From Sulfobacillus harzensis (lineage in GTDB: Bacteria; Bacillota; Sulfobacillia; Sulfobacillales; Sulfobacillaceae), in the NCBI RefSeq assembly GCF_012933365.1, contig NZ_JABBVZ010000035.1, positions 1 to 38,681 on the forward strand: DNA of 38,681 bases. Reading direction: 5' to 3'. The notes below the pieces were generated by a model. That model was not told the DNA's origin and searched no databases. It was given only the letters and a program-made list of their open reading frames with translations. Positions 24,483-33,167 of this stretch are shown in pieces (positions within the stretch are counted from its first letter, which is position 1; each line of letters begins with the position of its first letter). A program made the translations under genes and the position numbers.

Positions 24483-27290
24483 GTGGCACGAATCTCTGTA
24501 AAAACAACAGTGATTGCCATTCTTGCGGCAGCCGGCATCGTAGCCCCTCAGTCCGGACTCATGACCCGAGCGGCGGGACGGATTCTTACCGTCCCGCGGC
24601 ATGCGCTGCAGCGTGTCGTGCAACCGCGGGCGGCGGCCGCATCGGACGTCACGACTCCGCTACAATCGGCCTGGCTAAAGCTTATTAATCAACCCAGCTT
24701 GTCGCATTCACAGGTTTCGGCCTATGCGGTGGACTTAAACACCCACCAGGTTCTGGCCGCCATCAATCCCAACACCCGCCTCACTCCGGGGTCGGTGACC
24801 AAGCTATTCACCAGCGCAGCCGCGCTGGAAACATTGGGCGGCCAGTATCGCTACACGACCCGGGTCATGATTCCCTCAACACCATCGGGGACGCCGGGCC
24901 CTATCTATCTTGACGGCGGCGGCGATCCCTGGCTGGAGGCCAATGGCCACGCCGATCTGGAAGCATTGGCCAAGCAGGTGGCATCTCAAGTGCCTGACGC
25001 CACCAAGGTCATTGGCGTTGGCCAGTCCTTTAGCGGACCGGGATACGGAATTGGCTGGCCACTCGGCATGCTGCCCCAAAATTACGCCGCCGCCACAAGC
25101 GGCCTCATGGCAGAGCGCAGCGAGGTCGCCGTCTATGTTTTGGGCGGCTTAACCCCAGGTGCCGCACCCACCGTGTCCTACAAATTCAATGGGCCGGCGC
25201 AGGACCCGAATTATTTCACCGTGGACAACCATGCCACGACGACAGAGCCCGGAAGCGCCACGACCATCAAGGTGACCCGTCTCTTGGGAACGAATACGCT
25301 CAAGATCATCGGCCATATCGCGGCAAAGTCCACCGCGGGGCCGTTCGTTCTCTCGGTCGGAAATCCGGCGCAGTTTGCCGCGGCATTATTTGAGAGCGCG
25401 TTAACACAAGACGGGGTGCATTTCAGCCAACCCGCGACCAGTGCAAGGAACGCCCCAGCAGGTCTCACAACCATTGCGCGTCACGTATCCAAACCTCTCG
25501 CGCATCTTTTGCAATTGCAAAACCAATTTTCCATCAACCAAATGGCTGAAAACCTCTATCGTGCGGCCGGCCACAACGGTTCGCTATCATCTGCCGCCGA
25601 AACGGTTACGGCGCTCGATCACAATGCACAAATACCTGCGGGCAACGTTCAGGTAGACGGGTCGGGCTTGTCCCCGCTCGATCAAATGAGCGCCCGCGAC
25701 GTGGTTCAATTGCTAAGCTATGCCTCCCGCCAACCCTGGTTCTCCACCTTTCAGTCATCGTTAATGCAGCTGAACAATCCTCATGGCTGCGGCTTTTTAT
25801 GTCCGCCCACATGGCGCTTTCCCATGCCAACTGGCACGGGGCTTTGGGTGAAGACGGGCAATTTGGCCAATCAGTGGAACATTGCCGGCTACGCCCGCAC
25901 CCAAAACGGTCACCTGGTGGCCTTTGCCATTCTCGACGACGGAACGCCCACGTCAGCCAATGATGGCTCAAACTCCCCCATCTTCCAGATGATGGGGGAT
26001 GTCGTCGATTGGCCGAGACCGGCCGTCACGAACGGGTCCACACGCGCCTTTGCTGGGGGCATCCTCCCGAACGCCGTGAGGCCCATTGTGGCCGCGCTGC
26101 CGAATCTAAACGGCGCCACCATGAGTCTCGCGGTGGTCAACGTCCGCACCGGTCAGCTGCTCTACCAGCAAAACGGCCAGGTGCTGACCCGTGCCGGACT
26201 CGCCCCCCGTGTTGTTCTCGCTGCAGGATCGCTAGCCCATCTGGGATCGACTATCCCAGGGGTGCGCCTCATCGCCCACGGCGCGATTCAACAAGGGGTG
26301 TTAAACGGCGATTTGGTGATCGAAAGTCAAGACGCCAATCTCACCGCTCTTCAGATTAAGCGGTTGGCAAACCAGGTTAAAGAGGCCCGGATTATTGCGG
26401 TCAACGGACCGATTGAATATGAAAGCGCCCGACCCAGCAGTGCGTCCATCGATGCCCGCCGCTTTCCCCCGTCGTTGCCGTGGAACGCCATAGGCCATGG
26501 ATGGGCTGCGCCCCGCTCGTCGCTCAGCTTTAACTTGGATCAAGCGCAGCTCACCGTCACGGCTGGTCGTGTTGGAGATCCTGCAATGGTGCAACTAGAT
26601 CCCAGCTACCCGATGATTCACCTTTCCTCTCGGGTGACGACCGTCGGCTCAAACAACGTCCCCGCCATCAGGATGTATCCGAACTTCACGACCGGATCCA
26701 TGGTGATATCAGGCACGGTGCCCGCCGGATATTGGGGACGTGTCGCCGTGTCTCTTCCGCATCCCGGTCTTTACGCCGCCTTAGCCCTGCAAAACCAACT
26801 CACGTCAGACGGCATCCAAATCCATGGAACCCCTCAAGCGACGACAGGAGCGGCTAGTGGGGCTTTGGTGGGCTCCTCTCCCGCCACTTCCGTGACGCAA
26901 CTCGTGCACCAAAGTCTGACAGTGCCCTCCATGCTGCCCAGTGAGATGTTGCTGACGGCTCTCGGGAAGAACGCCTCCGTGGCCATTACGCCCCTGACTC
27001 AAGGATTGGCCACCGATGTCAAGGACTGGACGGGCGCCGGATTGGAAAACTATCTCACCGCAGACGGGCTGGGACACGTATTGACCGTCGAATTTCATCG
27101 TCCCGCTGACCGGCCAATGGTGACCTGGCTCTCACACCACGTCTGGATCGGCAAGGCGCCTGAGCAAGAGGAAATGCTGGCCTATGTTCATGGCCCAGGG
27201 AACACGGTGTACGGGGTGGCGGCGCTGATTAGCGGCCTGCCTTGGAATGGCCGCTTGTCGCCTCAGGCATTCTTTATCCCGGATCCCTAA
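24483..27290 (+). CDS. PBP4-type D-Ala-D-Ala carboxypeptidase (S13) with a degenerate second copy
   Basis: A 935-residue secreted protein, GTG start behind AAAGGAGG, with an N-terminal signal segment (VIAILAAAGIVAPQSGL). Residues about 55-500 form a complete DacB-like domain: LTPGSVTKLFTSAAALETLG with the SxxK nucleophile Ser104, the SxN motif in FSINQMAENLYRAAG, and KTG in LWVKTGNLANQWNIAGY. Residues about 515-930 repeat the layout (MSLAVVNVRTGQLLYQQNGQ) but have APRVV where SxxK should be, PSEMLLTALG where SxN should be, and no KTG. So the second half is a non-catalytic relative, perhaps a substrate- or partner-binding unit. Typical S13 proteins are about half this length. The 3' end overlaps the convergent gene by 17 bases. 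Confidence 0.88.
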   Translation: MARISVKTTVIAILAAAGIVAPQSGLMTRAAGRILTVPRHALQRVVQPRAAAASDVTTPLQSAWLKLINQPSLSHSQVSAYAVDLNTHQVLAAINPNTRLTPGSVTKLFTSAAALETLGGQYRYTTRVMIPSTPSGTPGPIYLDGGGDPWLEANGHADLEALAKQVASQVPDATKVIGVGQSFSGPGYGIGWPLGMLPQNYAAATSGLMAERSEVAVYVLGGLTPGAAPTVSYKFNGPAQDPNYFTVDNHATTTEPGSATTIKVTRLLGTNTLKIIGHIAAKSTAGPFVLSVGNPAQFAAALFESALTQDGVHFSQPATSARNAPAGLTTIARHVSKPLAHLLQLQNQFSINQMAENLYRAAGHNGSLSSAAETVTALDHNAQIPAGNVQVDGSGLSPLDQMSARDVVQLLSYASRQPWFSTFQSSLMQLNNPHGCGFLCPPTWRFPMPTGTGLWVKTGNLANQWNIAGYARTQNGHLVAFAILDDGTPTSANDGSNSPIFQMMGDVVDWPRPAVTNGSTRAFAGGILPNAVRPIVAALPNLNGATMSLAVVNVRTGQLLYQQNGQVLTRAGLAPRVVLAAGSLAHLGSTIPGVRLIAHGAIQQGVLNGDLVIESQDANLTALQIKRLANQVKEARIIAVNGPIEYESARPSSASIDARRFPPSLPWNAIGHGWAAPRSSLSFNLDQAQLTVTAGRVGDPAMVQLDPSYPMIHLSSRVTTVGSNNVPAIRMYPNFTTGSMVISGTVPAGYWGRVAVSLPHPGLYAALALQNQLTSDGIQIHGTPQATTGAASGALVGSSPATSVTQLVHQSLTVPSMLPSEMLLTALGKNASVAITPLTQGLATDVKDWTGAGLENYLTADGLGHVLTVEFHRPADRPMVTWLSHHVWIGKAPEQEEMLAYVHGPGNTVYGVAALISGLPWNGRLSPQAFFIPDP

Positions 27291-28401
27291 TGCCGGCGGC
27301 CAGATCGTGCAGCCATTGCAACCGTGCCGGGGTCAATAAGCCGAGATTGTAGAAGGCAAACCGTCGGGCACCAAGCCCCAACAACAGCTCCACCCGCGTG
27401 CGGGCCTCGTCAAAGGTTTCCGCCACGGATGGCAAAAGACTTTGCCCGATCATAATCTTTTTCGGATCCCAGCCTTTTTCTTGAAGCCACTCCCAATCGC
27501 TTTGAAGGGTCGCTTCATCCCCGTAGCCCAACACGATAACCTCCTGCCACAGCGTCGGGTTGGGATCCAATCCCTGAATCCACGACAGCGAGGCTTTTTG
27601 TTCGGTCGCCATCAGAATGGGAACCAGGGGAACTTTAACCGTCTCGTGCCATGAGGCTAATAAGGCATTCAAATATTGGCTTCGTTCTTCGAAGAAGGTG
27701 CCGACCACCGGCCGGCCGAGCAAAAAATTGTCAAGGCTCAACAATTCTTCGGCAAGAAGGGTGCCGATGCCGCCCCTGACCGCCTGCCGCAAGCTTGACC
27801 AGTCCAAGCGGGCCGAAAAAGTGTGCTCGCAAGCGTCGCAAAAGCAGATGGAAAAGAGACTTTGCATGAGCGGCGTCGGCTTGAGTCCTAAAATATCGTG
27901 GTGGGCTCCATGAACAGCCGGCAAAAAGCCCAACGCCTCAAGATCCAACGCGGAAAAAACCTCCATGTTCGCCAAGGAGGCAATCAGCCCGCGTATCCGG
28001 TCGGCATTGGCTATGGGACAGGGTGCATGCGGCAGCACATCGCCAAACACGTTGACAACCGGATCCCAGCCGGGCTTGTCATGCGCCACGATAGTCCAGC
28101 CCCGAAGGCTCATGTTTGCGGCATGAAGCGCCTTAGACAAATCGCGCACCAGCGTTCGTGGAGAGAAGTGCAAGTCTCCTTGACGCCATTGATCGTCGGA
28201 CAGGTCAATGAGCGGCCCTGATTCCTGGGTGATCCAGCGCGGCTCCGATTTCGTCAGAGACAAAACTTGGCCACTGTGATAGGTGGTCGCCAGGCTTAAT
28301 TCCTGGACGCCCAAATCCTGCAATAACTGAACGGCTCCATCGATACCCAGTCGGGCTACATCCCAGGGATATGCCCATACCGAAACGAGACCCTCTGCCA
28401 T
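27274..28401 (-). CDS. Putative TIM-barrel (glycosidase-like) protein, function unknown
   Basis: A 375-residue protein without signal peptide, ATG after GGGAGGAA. The order of short beta-strand and helix units (LVSVWAYPWDVARLGIDGAV, VQELSLATTYHSGQVLSL, MSLRGWTIVAHDKPG, KVPLVPILMATEQ, EVIVLGYGD, ARRFAFYNLGLL) looks like a (beta/alpha)8 barrel. A CFCDACEHTFSARLDW motif in the middle, with two closely spaced cysteines, resembles the CxxC-type turn seen in some uncharacterised glycosidase-like barrels. No catalytic pair can be named. The TYHSG segment near residue 40 and HGAHHDIL near 165 could supply metal or substrate ligands. It may relate to cell-wall or sugar metabolism from its neighbours only. 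Confidence 0.7.
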   Translation of the reverse strand: MAEGLVSVWAYPWDVARLGIDGAVQLLQDLGVQELSLATTYHSGQVLSLTKSEPRWITQESGPLIDLSDDQWRQGDLHFSPRTLVRDLSKALHAANMSLRGWTIVAHDKPGWDPVVNVFGDVLPHAPCPIANADRIRGLIASLANMEVFSALDLEALGFLPAVHGAHHDILGLKPTPLMQSLFSICFCDACEHTFSARLDWSSLRQAVRGGIGTLLAEELLSLDNFLLGRPVVGTFFEERSQYLNALLASWHETVKVPLVPILMATEQKASLSWIQGLDPNPTLWQEVIVLGYGDEATLQSDWEWLQEKGWDPKKIMIGQSLLPSVAETFDEARTRVELLLGLGARRFAFYNLGLLTPARLQWLHDLAAGIRDPG

Positions 28402-28545
28402 AGATTCCTCCCTTTCAAATTTAGGTGGAAGTTCCGCTCCCGCTTGAATCCCTCACAAGCAATTGCGGGAAAGCCATTAAATCGGCGCGTGGAGCGATTA
28501 CAAAGAACATCGACCTAAGAATAACGAGCCGGTTGCCCTGTCGAA

Positions 28546-28869
28546 TCACGGCATTGTGAAGTCGCCGTCCAAAATGCCGAACACGAGCTCTCCCTTCAGG
28601 GACCGCAAGGAACGCACCTCTTCCATCGTTTTGCCGACCTCATGGCGCAACGGGGCTTCTTCGTGGATACGGTGGTGTTCGTCCCTCACTAATTTTGTTC
28701 GTGCGGTTCTCGCTAACGAGATGCGCCACCGGATTTTTTCCAGCACTTCGCGGAGCACCTTCAGCGCGTCCGTTGACGACTCCCTGGGCAATTTTTCGCT
28801 CGTGACTCCCGCTCCTTCCCGATCGGATGATAGATCAGCCGACGAAGATGGTTCATGCGATGTCCCCAT
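28546..28869 (-). CDS. Hypothetical small protein with a basic helical core
   Basis: A 107-residue frame. Its middle (LKVLREVLEKIRWRISLART and RDEHHRIHEEAPLRHEVGKT) is charged and helix-forming, while the N-terminus is Ser-rich and looks disordered. No ribosome site is visible before ATG 28869, and I recognise no domain. The amino acid pattern is coding-like, but this may be a chance frame. Confidence 0.35.
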   Translation of the reverse strand: MGTSHEPSSSADLSSDREGAGVTSEKLPRESSTDALKVLREVLEKIRWRISLARTARTKLVRDEHHRIHEEAPLRHEVGKTMEEVRSLRSLKGELVFGILDGDFTMP

Positions 28870-29300
28870 TATACTTCGAGCTATCTCGACAAACTTCTAA
28901 TCAATTCGCGGTTGTCATGCTTTCAACCTGTTGGTTTACCTCAACATCCTCATGCGACTGGCGGGACCATGCGCCTGTCTGGACAATAACCGAGTGTTCC
29001 GGACGCCATTATTTTGGGGTCAAGAATCCTTTCATCGGCTCACAGACCCGATTGCATTTGGCACCATTCTCACGCAGACCATTTTGACAAAGCGGCAATT
29101 TCTTCCTACAGATGAGGGGAATTTTGGATCCCTGTTCTCTGGCTTAGGCCGAAAATCCTCAAATACAGCGGGCAAACACACCGGCTCTACAAACTCAAGT
29201 GGAAACCATTGGATTCATTCGCAAACATTCTTCCTGTTATTGGTATGGACAAGCAATTGTTCTTGAGACTGACTCTCGCATCACCTTTCGGAGGGTAACT
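28870..29300. other. Spacer upstream of the riboswitch, no gene supported
   Basis: About 430 bp. A plus-strand frame (28931-29266) has no ribosome site and poor coding character. The 3' part should hold the promoter for the riboswitch transcript; I could not place -35 and -10 elements with confidence. Confidence 0.4.
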
Positions 29301-29480
29301 TGCCGCAACCCTTGCTACGGCGACTTTTCCGCATCTGACGGAAATGTCTAGCTTGATTACCATATGCGTGCCAAATTGTCATCGTTTGACAACCGGGGGA
29401 ACCGCCTCAGGGGTGAATCGACACATGTCGTAGGGCCTTACCTCTCCTCGCCCGAACCCGTCAGCTAACTCCGGAGGCAC
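29301..29480 (+). ncRNA. c-di-AMP riboswitch (ydaO/yuaA class)
   Basis: The leader of the 3D-domain gene carries the conserved landmarks in order: GACAACCGGGGGAACCGC (about 29388-29405), GGGGTGAATC (29410-29419), GTAGGG (29429-29434), CCCGAACCCGTCAGCTAAC (29451-29469) and a closing GGAGGC (29473-29478). TGCC near 29301 can pair with GGCA to close the P1 stem, which sets the approximate 5' limit. The class binds cyclic di-AMP and usually turns genes off; it commonly controls cell-wall hydrolases and osmolyte transporters. No terminator U-run lies before the ATG at 29504, so the expression platform may act on translation or is not obvious. Confidence 0.88.
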
Positions 29481-29503
29481 TATTCGACGAGAGGGGTTTA
29501 TTC

Positions 29504-30730
29504 ATGCACATAGCGTTAAAACCGGCCTTGGGAGCTAGCGTTCTCGGCCTGGGTCTCCTCATCGGCGGTGCCGCCGAAGCGCAAACCGTCCCTTCCACGG
29601 CAGCGCTGACCAGCGTTCATCCGGCGATGCGCCAAGTTCTATTTGCCGGAACCAAGGGCCATTGGGTGGCGACCCTGCAAGCGGACCTCAATTTGTTAGG
29701 TTATAAAGCGGGTCCCATTGACGGCGTCTTTGGCCCAGAGACTCAAGCGGCGTTAGAAGCGTTCCAACGCCAACATGGATTTCAGCCTACCGGCGTGACC
29801 TCGCCCTTAGTGTGGCAGGACATCTTGGCCGGGCTGCACCTGGTTCCTAACGTCGACCCACAGGGTGCCTCAGCGCCCCTTAGCACGCCGTCCACGGCAA
29901 CCCTGACGGCTTGGCATCCCGCCATGCGGCAGGCCCTGTATCCCGGTGTCAAAGGTCACTGGGTCATGACCTTGCAAGCCGATCTGAAAGACATTGGCTA
30001 CAGCCAAGTGGGACCTGTCGATGGCATCTTTGGACCTAAGACCGAGGCGGCGCTGGAAGCATTCCAACGCCAACATGACTTCATCGCCACAGGCGTCACC
30101 TCCCCGTTGGTCTGGCAGGACATTTTGTCCGGTTTTGGCTTGACTCCCGCCGTGCCCGGGACCGGGAAATTCAGCAAACCAGGCGCCGGACAAGGGCCGA
30201 GAACAGCCAAGCCAGCACCAGCGCCGAAATCGACGCCAAGAGCGATCCCGTCGCCGGCCCCCATTTCTAGTGGGAACGCCACAGGACCGGTCCTGCCGGC
30301 CCATTTTCCCACGGGAGGAACCCCGGTCGCGGAGCCGTCTCTGCCCAATGCGTCAGGTGGACTCAGGGGTGAATTCACGCCCAGCGTCAAGACCATTGAT
30401 GGTCGGCCAGTGTTGAAAGCCTATCACATGGTCGCGACGTCGTATGGACCAAGCTTGGCCGACAACTACCCATACGGACCCACCGACGCCTTCGGCCAGC
30501 CGTTGGAAGACGGCATGGTTGCGGTGGATCCCACGGTGATTCCCTTGCATTCAATCGTCTACGTGACCGGGTACCAAGACAACTTCCTGCCGTCTGGCGG
30601 ATTCCTGGGACAAGCCATGGACACCGGCGGCGCCATTAAGGGCGACCGCGTCGACATCTTCATCAACGCGCCTGAAAACGTGATTAATGATTTTGGTGTG
30701 CAGCAGGTCACCGTGTACGTACTCGGATAA
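29504..30730 (+). CDS. Secreted cell-wall protein: two peptidoglycan-binding domains and a 3D domain
   Basis: A 408-residue protein with signal peptide (SVLGLGLLIGGAAEAQT, cleavage likely after AEA). Two PG_binding_1 repeats follow, at about 50-115 (GTKGHWVATLQADLNLLGY, GPIDGVFGPETQAALEAFQR) and 148-215 (GVKGHWVMTLQADLKDIGY, VDGIFGPKTEAALEAFQR). A Pro/Lys/Ala linker covers about 225-290. The C-terminal 3D domain has its three Asp in MVAVDPTVIPL, GQAMDTGGAIKG and DRVDIFIN. 3D domains occur in lytic transglycosylase-like resuscitation and spore-type proteins (YabE, YocH, YuiC), so peptidoglycan remodelling outside the membrane is expected. Regulated by the c-di-AMP riboswitch and followed by a strong terminator. 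Confidence 0.93.
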   Translation: MHIALKPALGASVLGLGLLIGGAAEAQTVPSTAALTSVHPAMRQVLFAGTKGHWVATLQADLNLLGYKAGPIDGVFGPETQAALEAFQRQHGFQPTGVTSPLVWQDILAGLHLVPNVDPQGASAPLSTPSTATLTAWHPAMRQALYPGVKGHWVMTLQADLKDIGYSQVGPVDGIFGPKTEAALEAFQRQHDFIATGVTSPLVWQDILSGFGLTPAVPGTGKFSKPGAGQGPRTAKPAPAPKSTPRAIPSPAPISSGNATGPVLPAHFPTGGTPVAEPSLPNASGGLRGEFTPSVKTIDGRPVLKAYHMVATSYGPSLADNYPYGPTDAFGQPLEDGMVAVDPTVIPLHSIVYVTGYQDNFLPSGGFLGQAMDTGGAIKGDRVDIFINAPENVINDFGVQQVTVYVLG

Positions 30731-30747
30731 CAACAGTAGGGCGAAAA

Positions 30748-30788
30748 GGCAGCCTGCCGGGACTTTCTCGGCAGGCTGTCCATTTTTC
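30748..30788 (+). terminator. Rho-independent terminator of the 3D-domain gene
   Basis: CAGCCTGCCG (30750-30759) pairs with CGGCAGGCTG (30769-30778) around a nine-base loop, followed by TCCATTTTT. It starts about 18 bases after the stop codon. Confidence 0.88.
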
Positions 30789-30827
30789 CCCGACAAGGCT
30801 AAAATAGCTAATAAACGGGAGGACACT

Positions 30828-31127
30828 ATGGTCGTACTGACAGCCCATTATGTTACCCGCCCTGAAGACACGGACGCCATTTTAACCGATCTCGCCACCA
30901 TGACCGAGCTCGTACGCATGCATGAGCCCGGATGCGCCGAGTACCGCGTGTTGCGCCGCGTTGACCAACCGCACGAGCTTCTCTTGTACGAAGCATATCA
31001 AGATCAAGCCGCTCTCGAAGCACATTCGGCAACCGCCTATTTCCAAGAAATTGTGCTTGGACGCATCGTCCCCCGCCTCATTAGCCGGGAACGGACGCTG
31101 TGGACGGTGGCGGGAGACCCCGTCTGA
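30828..31127 (+). CDS. Antibiotic biosynthesis monooxygenase (ABM) domain protein
   Basis: A 99-residue single-domain protein; ATG 30828 is placed by GGGAGG six bases upstream. The pattern fits the dimeric alpha/beta-barrel ABM fold: VVLTAHYVTRPEDTDAILTD, EPGCAEYRVLRRVDQPHELL, LYEAYQDQAALEAHSATAYF. ABM proteins of this size are quinol monooxygenases or scavengers of small reactive compounds. No substrate can be named. It stands alone between two terminated units, with the PfpI gene 84 bases downstream. Confidence 0.88.
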   Translation: MVVLTAHYVTRPEDTDAILTDLATMTELVRMHEPGCAEYRVLRRVDQPHELLLYEAYQDQAALEAHSATAYFQEIVLGRIVPRLISRERTLWTVAGDPV

Positions 31128-31211
31128 TGTTCGATGGGGTGCCCACAGGGAGCGTTTTGTGCGATACAATGGCTTTGTCACATATTCCCAAATTGATTGG
31201 AGGGGTTTGCT

Positions 31212-31778
31212 ATGCCGCGTGTGCTCATTTTAACCGGCGATGCCGCGGAATCCTTGGAGGTTATGTACCCATACCAGCGGCTACGTGAGGAAGGCTATGA
31301 AGTGGACATTGCTGCCCCCACGAAAAAAGTGCTGCAACTCGTGGTCCACGACTTTGAACCGGGATTTGAGACCTACACGGAAAAACCCGGCTACCGCGTC
31401 GAGGCGAACGTGGCCTTCAAAGATGTGAATCCATCCGATTATGTCGCCGTCGTCATTCCCGGTGGGAGAGCCCCGGAATATATCCGCAACGACCCGGACT
31501 TCACCCGCATTGTCCGCCACTTTTTCGACCAGGAAGCACCGGTTGCCCAGTTATGCCATGCCCCCATTGCCCTAGCAGCGGCCGGGGTACTCAAGGGACG
31601 CACATCCGCCGCCTATCCCGCTTTGGCGCCGGATGTGCAAGCGGCTGGCGCGACCTTCGTCGACGGTGCAGCGGTTGTGGACGGTCATATGGTATCCGCG
31701 CGGGCCTGGCCCGACCATCCTGAGTGGATGCGAGCCTTTCTGAAGGTCCTTAAGGAAAAGGCACCGGTTCACGCATAG
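31212..31778 (+). CDS. DJ-1/PfpI-family protein
   Basis: A 188-residue protein; ATG 31212 follows GGAGGGG. The fold signature is clear: PRVLILTGDAAESLEVMYPY with the acidic residue Glu near 15, YVAVVIPGGRAPEYIRNDPD, and the nucleophile elbow VAQLCHAPIALAAAGVLKGR with Cys followed by His. DAAESLE near the start and the GGRAPEY loop match the PfpI/YhbO branch, reported as glyoxalase/deglycase or stress-protective proteins. The predicted role is cytosolic protection against aldehydes or oxidation; which activity holds is open. A terminator follows at once. Confidence 0.92.
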   Translation: MPRVLILTGDAAESLEVMYPYQRLREEGYEVDIAAPTKKVLQLVVHDFEPGFETYTEKPGYRVEANVAFKDVNPSDYVAVVIPGGRAPEYIRNDPDFTRIVRHFFDQEAPVAQLCHAPIALAAAGVLKGRTSAAYPALAPDVQAAGATFVDGAAVVDGHMVSARAWPDHPEWMRAFLKVLKEKAPVHA

Positions 31779-31781
31779 ACA

Positions 31782-31808
31782 GCCGGGCGGACATCCCGCC
31801 CGGCTTTT
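31782..31808 (+). terminator. Rho-independent terminator after the PfpI gene
   Basis: GCCGGGCGG (31782-31790) pairs with CCGCCCGGC (31796-31804) around five bases, followed by TTTT. The DUF309 start lies 14 bases beyond, so readthrough probably supplies that gene or it has its own start. Confidence 0.88.
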
Positions 31809-31821
31809 GTGAGGTAGTTGT

Positions 31822-32139
31822 ATGGAGGAGTACTGGCACGCCTTTCGAATGGCCATGTTGCAATGCCGTTACTTTGAAGCCCATGAAATTCTCGAAGAGC
31901 CATGGCGCCTCTCGCACGACTGCAAATTGCAAGCTGCCATCTGGGTGGCCGCGGCATTTGTGCATAGCCAGCGGGAGAATTTTTCTGGAGCGCTTCGCCT
32001 CCTTAAACGGATCGAACCCTTGGCCCATGGGCCATTCGCCGAAGACCTCAACGGGTGGATCCGCGTCATTGAAAACGGCGGGGCACTCTCACCCCCATCG
32101 ACAGCCCAAATACAGCATTTGGAGGATTGGGCGCGCTAA
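31822..32139 (+). CDS. DUF309 family protein
   Basis: A 105-residue all-helical protein, ATG with a GAGG eight bases upstream. The family signature is present: YFEAHEILEEPWR, then KLQAAIWVAAAFVHSQRENF SGALRLLKRI. The conserved His and Glu residues of the EAHE motif suggest a ligand or metal site, but no biochemical role is established for the family. Its stop codon overlaps that of the convergent ATP-grasp gene by four bases. Confidence 0.88.
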   Translation: MEEYWHAFRMAMLQCRYFEAHEILEEPWRLSHDCKLQAAIWVAAAFVHSQRENFSGALRLLKRIEPLAHGPFAEDLNGWIRVIENGGALSPPSTAQIQHLEDWAR

Positions 32140-33167
32140 TACCAGGCTTGACGTGCCAGATTGGTGACCAGGTCCCCATAGTCCCAGCCGATGGCTTCGG
32201 CAGCCAATCCCACCAGACTGGTGGCCGTTTCCCGCGCCGGTCTCCCCGGCCCCGTCATGTTGGGTTTCATATTGACATCAAAGAAGGCAAACACGCCCTC
32301 GCTATTCTCACGCGCATCAATCCGGAGAACCGCGCGGGACCCCAATCGTGCCGCCAAGAGCTCCGCGTTTCGCAACGCGTGGCGAATTTCGGCTGTCGAT
32401 GAAGATATCACTCGGCTGTTTTCCACAATTGGTACGTCACCGTTATAGGGCATGACATGATTCACGTGCTGGTCGCGCTCCACTGCCGGCAGTGCCCAGG
32501 GCGTCTGCCGTTCAATGGGCGTGCCGTCATGTACATAGCGTCCGGGCGGGAGAACCGCAATGGTGATTTCACGCCCCGGCAATGCCTCTTCCACAATAAT
32601 CCCGGGACCGAATCGGTCAAGCGGCCATGTCTGCCGCACCGCCTGAAACACATCGCCGTCGGGTACCCAATGAACCCCTTGGCTTCCGCGTCCTCGCACG
32701 GGCTTCATAACCCAGGGACCGCGTCCCGGAGGCGTGCCGTTCGTCCGCGAATCGATGACAACTTGTCGAGGCACAGGAAAACCCCCATCACGGAGAAAGT
32801 GGTAGGCCACCGTCTTATCCTCCACAATCTTGGCCAGATCTGTCTCAGGCCCAATGAACCCGAGACGCCCGCGAAAGCGGTCCACGGGATGCCCGGGATA
32901 TACGATGGTATTGCACCAAAGAATGCTGGCTCCGGCCGCAATGGCCGCCTCAATGCCCTCCACGGTGTCGGGAAACGTCCAACCGTCGTCAAACCGTGGA
33001 TCCGGATCGGTTGTCGGCGTGGCGACCGAAATCCCTCGGCCTTTCAGCGCAAAAGCAATATCGGCGCCGCTGTCGCGGTATCCCCCCGCCTTCATCGGCT
33101 TGATTTGGCCATGAATCGCCGGGGGCGGGGCCGATTGATGCAACAGCGCAATTTTTACCCTATGCAT
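32136..33167 (-). CDS. ATP-grasp ligase, D-Ala-D-Ala-ligase-like
   Basis: A 343-residue protein. ATG 33167 (MHRVKIALLHQ) lies in the last codons of the upstream hydrolase gene (eight-base overlap ATGCATAG). The pre-ATP-grasp domain is followed by the phosphate-lid region KPVRGRGSQGVHWV, a GIIVEEALPGREITIAVLP strand and the metal-binding end FAFFDVNMKPNMTGPGR (Asp and Asn ligands). Layout matches the D-alanine-D-alanine ligase group, which joins a carboxylate to an amine through an acyl phosphate. It is too divergent to name as Ddl. Coupled translation with a beta-lactamase-fold hydrolase suggests opposing or sequential steps on the same peptide-like compound; that is inference. Confidence 0.83.
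   Translation of the reverse strand: MHRVKIALLHQSAPPPAIHGQIKPMKAGGYRDSGADIAFALKGRGISVATPTTDPDPRFDDGWTFPDTVEGIEAAIAAGASILWCNTIVYPGHPVDRFRGRLGFIGPETDLAKIVEDKTVAYHFLRDGGFPVPRQVVIDSRTNGTPPGRGPWVMKPVRGRGSQGVHWVPDGDVFQAVRQTWPLDRFGPGIIVEEALPGREITIAVLPPGRYVHDGTPIERQTPWALPAVERDQHVNHVMPYNGDVPIVENSRVISSSTAEIRHALRNAELLAARLGSRAVLRIDARENSEGVFAFFDVNMKPNMTGPGRPARETATSLVGLAAEAIGWDYGDLVTNLARQAWY

Noticed and set aside
28931-29266. Plus-strand frame upstream of the riboswitch
   Set aside because: Composition is unlike the neighbouring genes and there is no Shine-Dalgarno; more likely leader or spacer.
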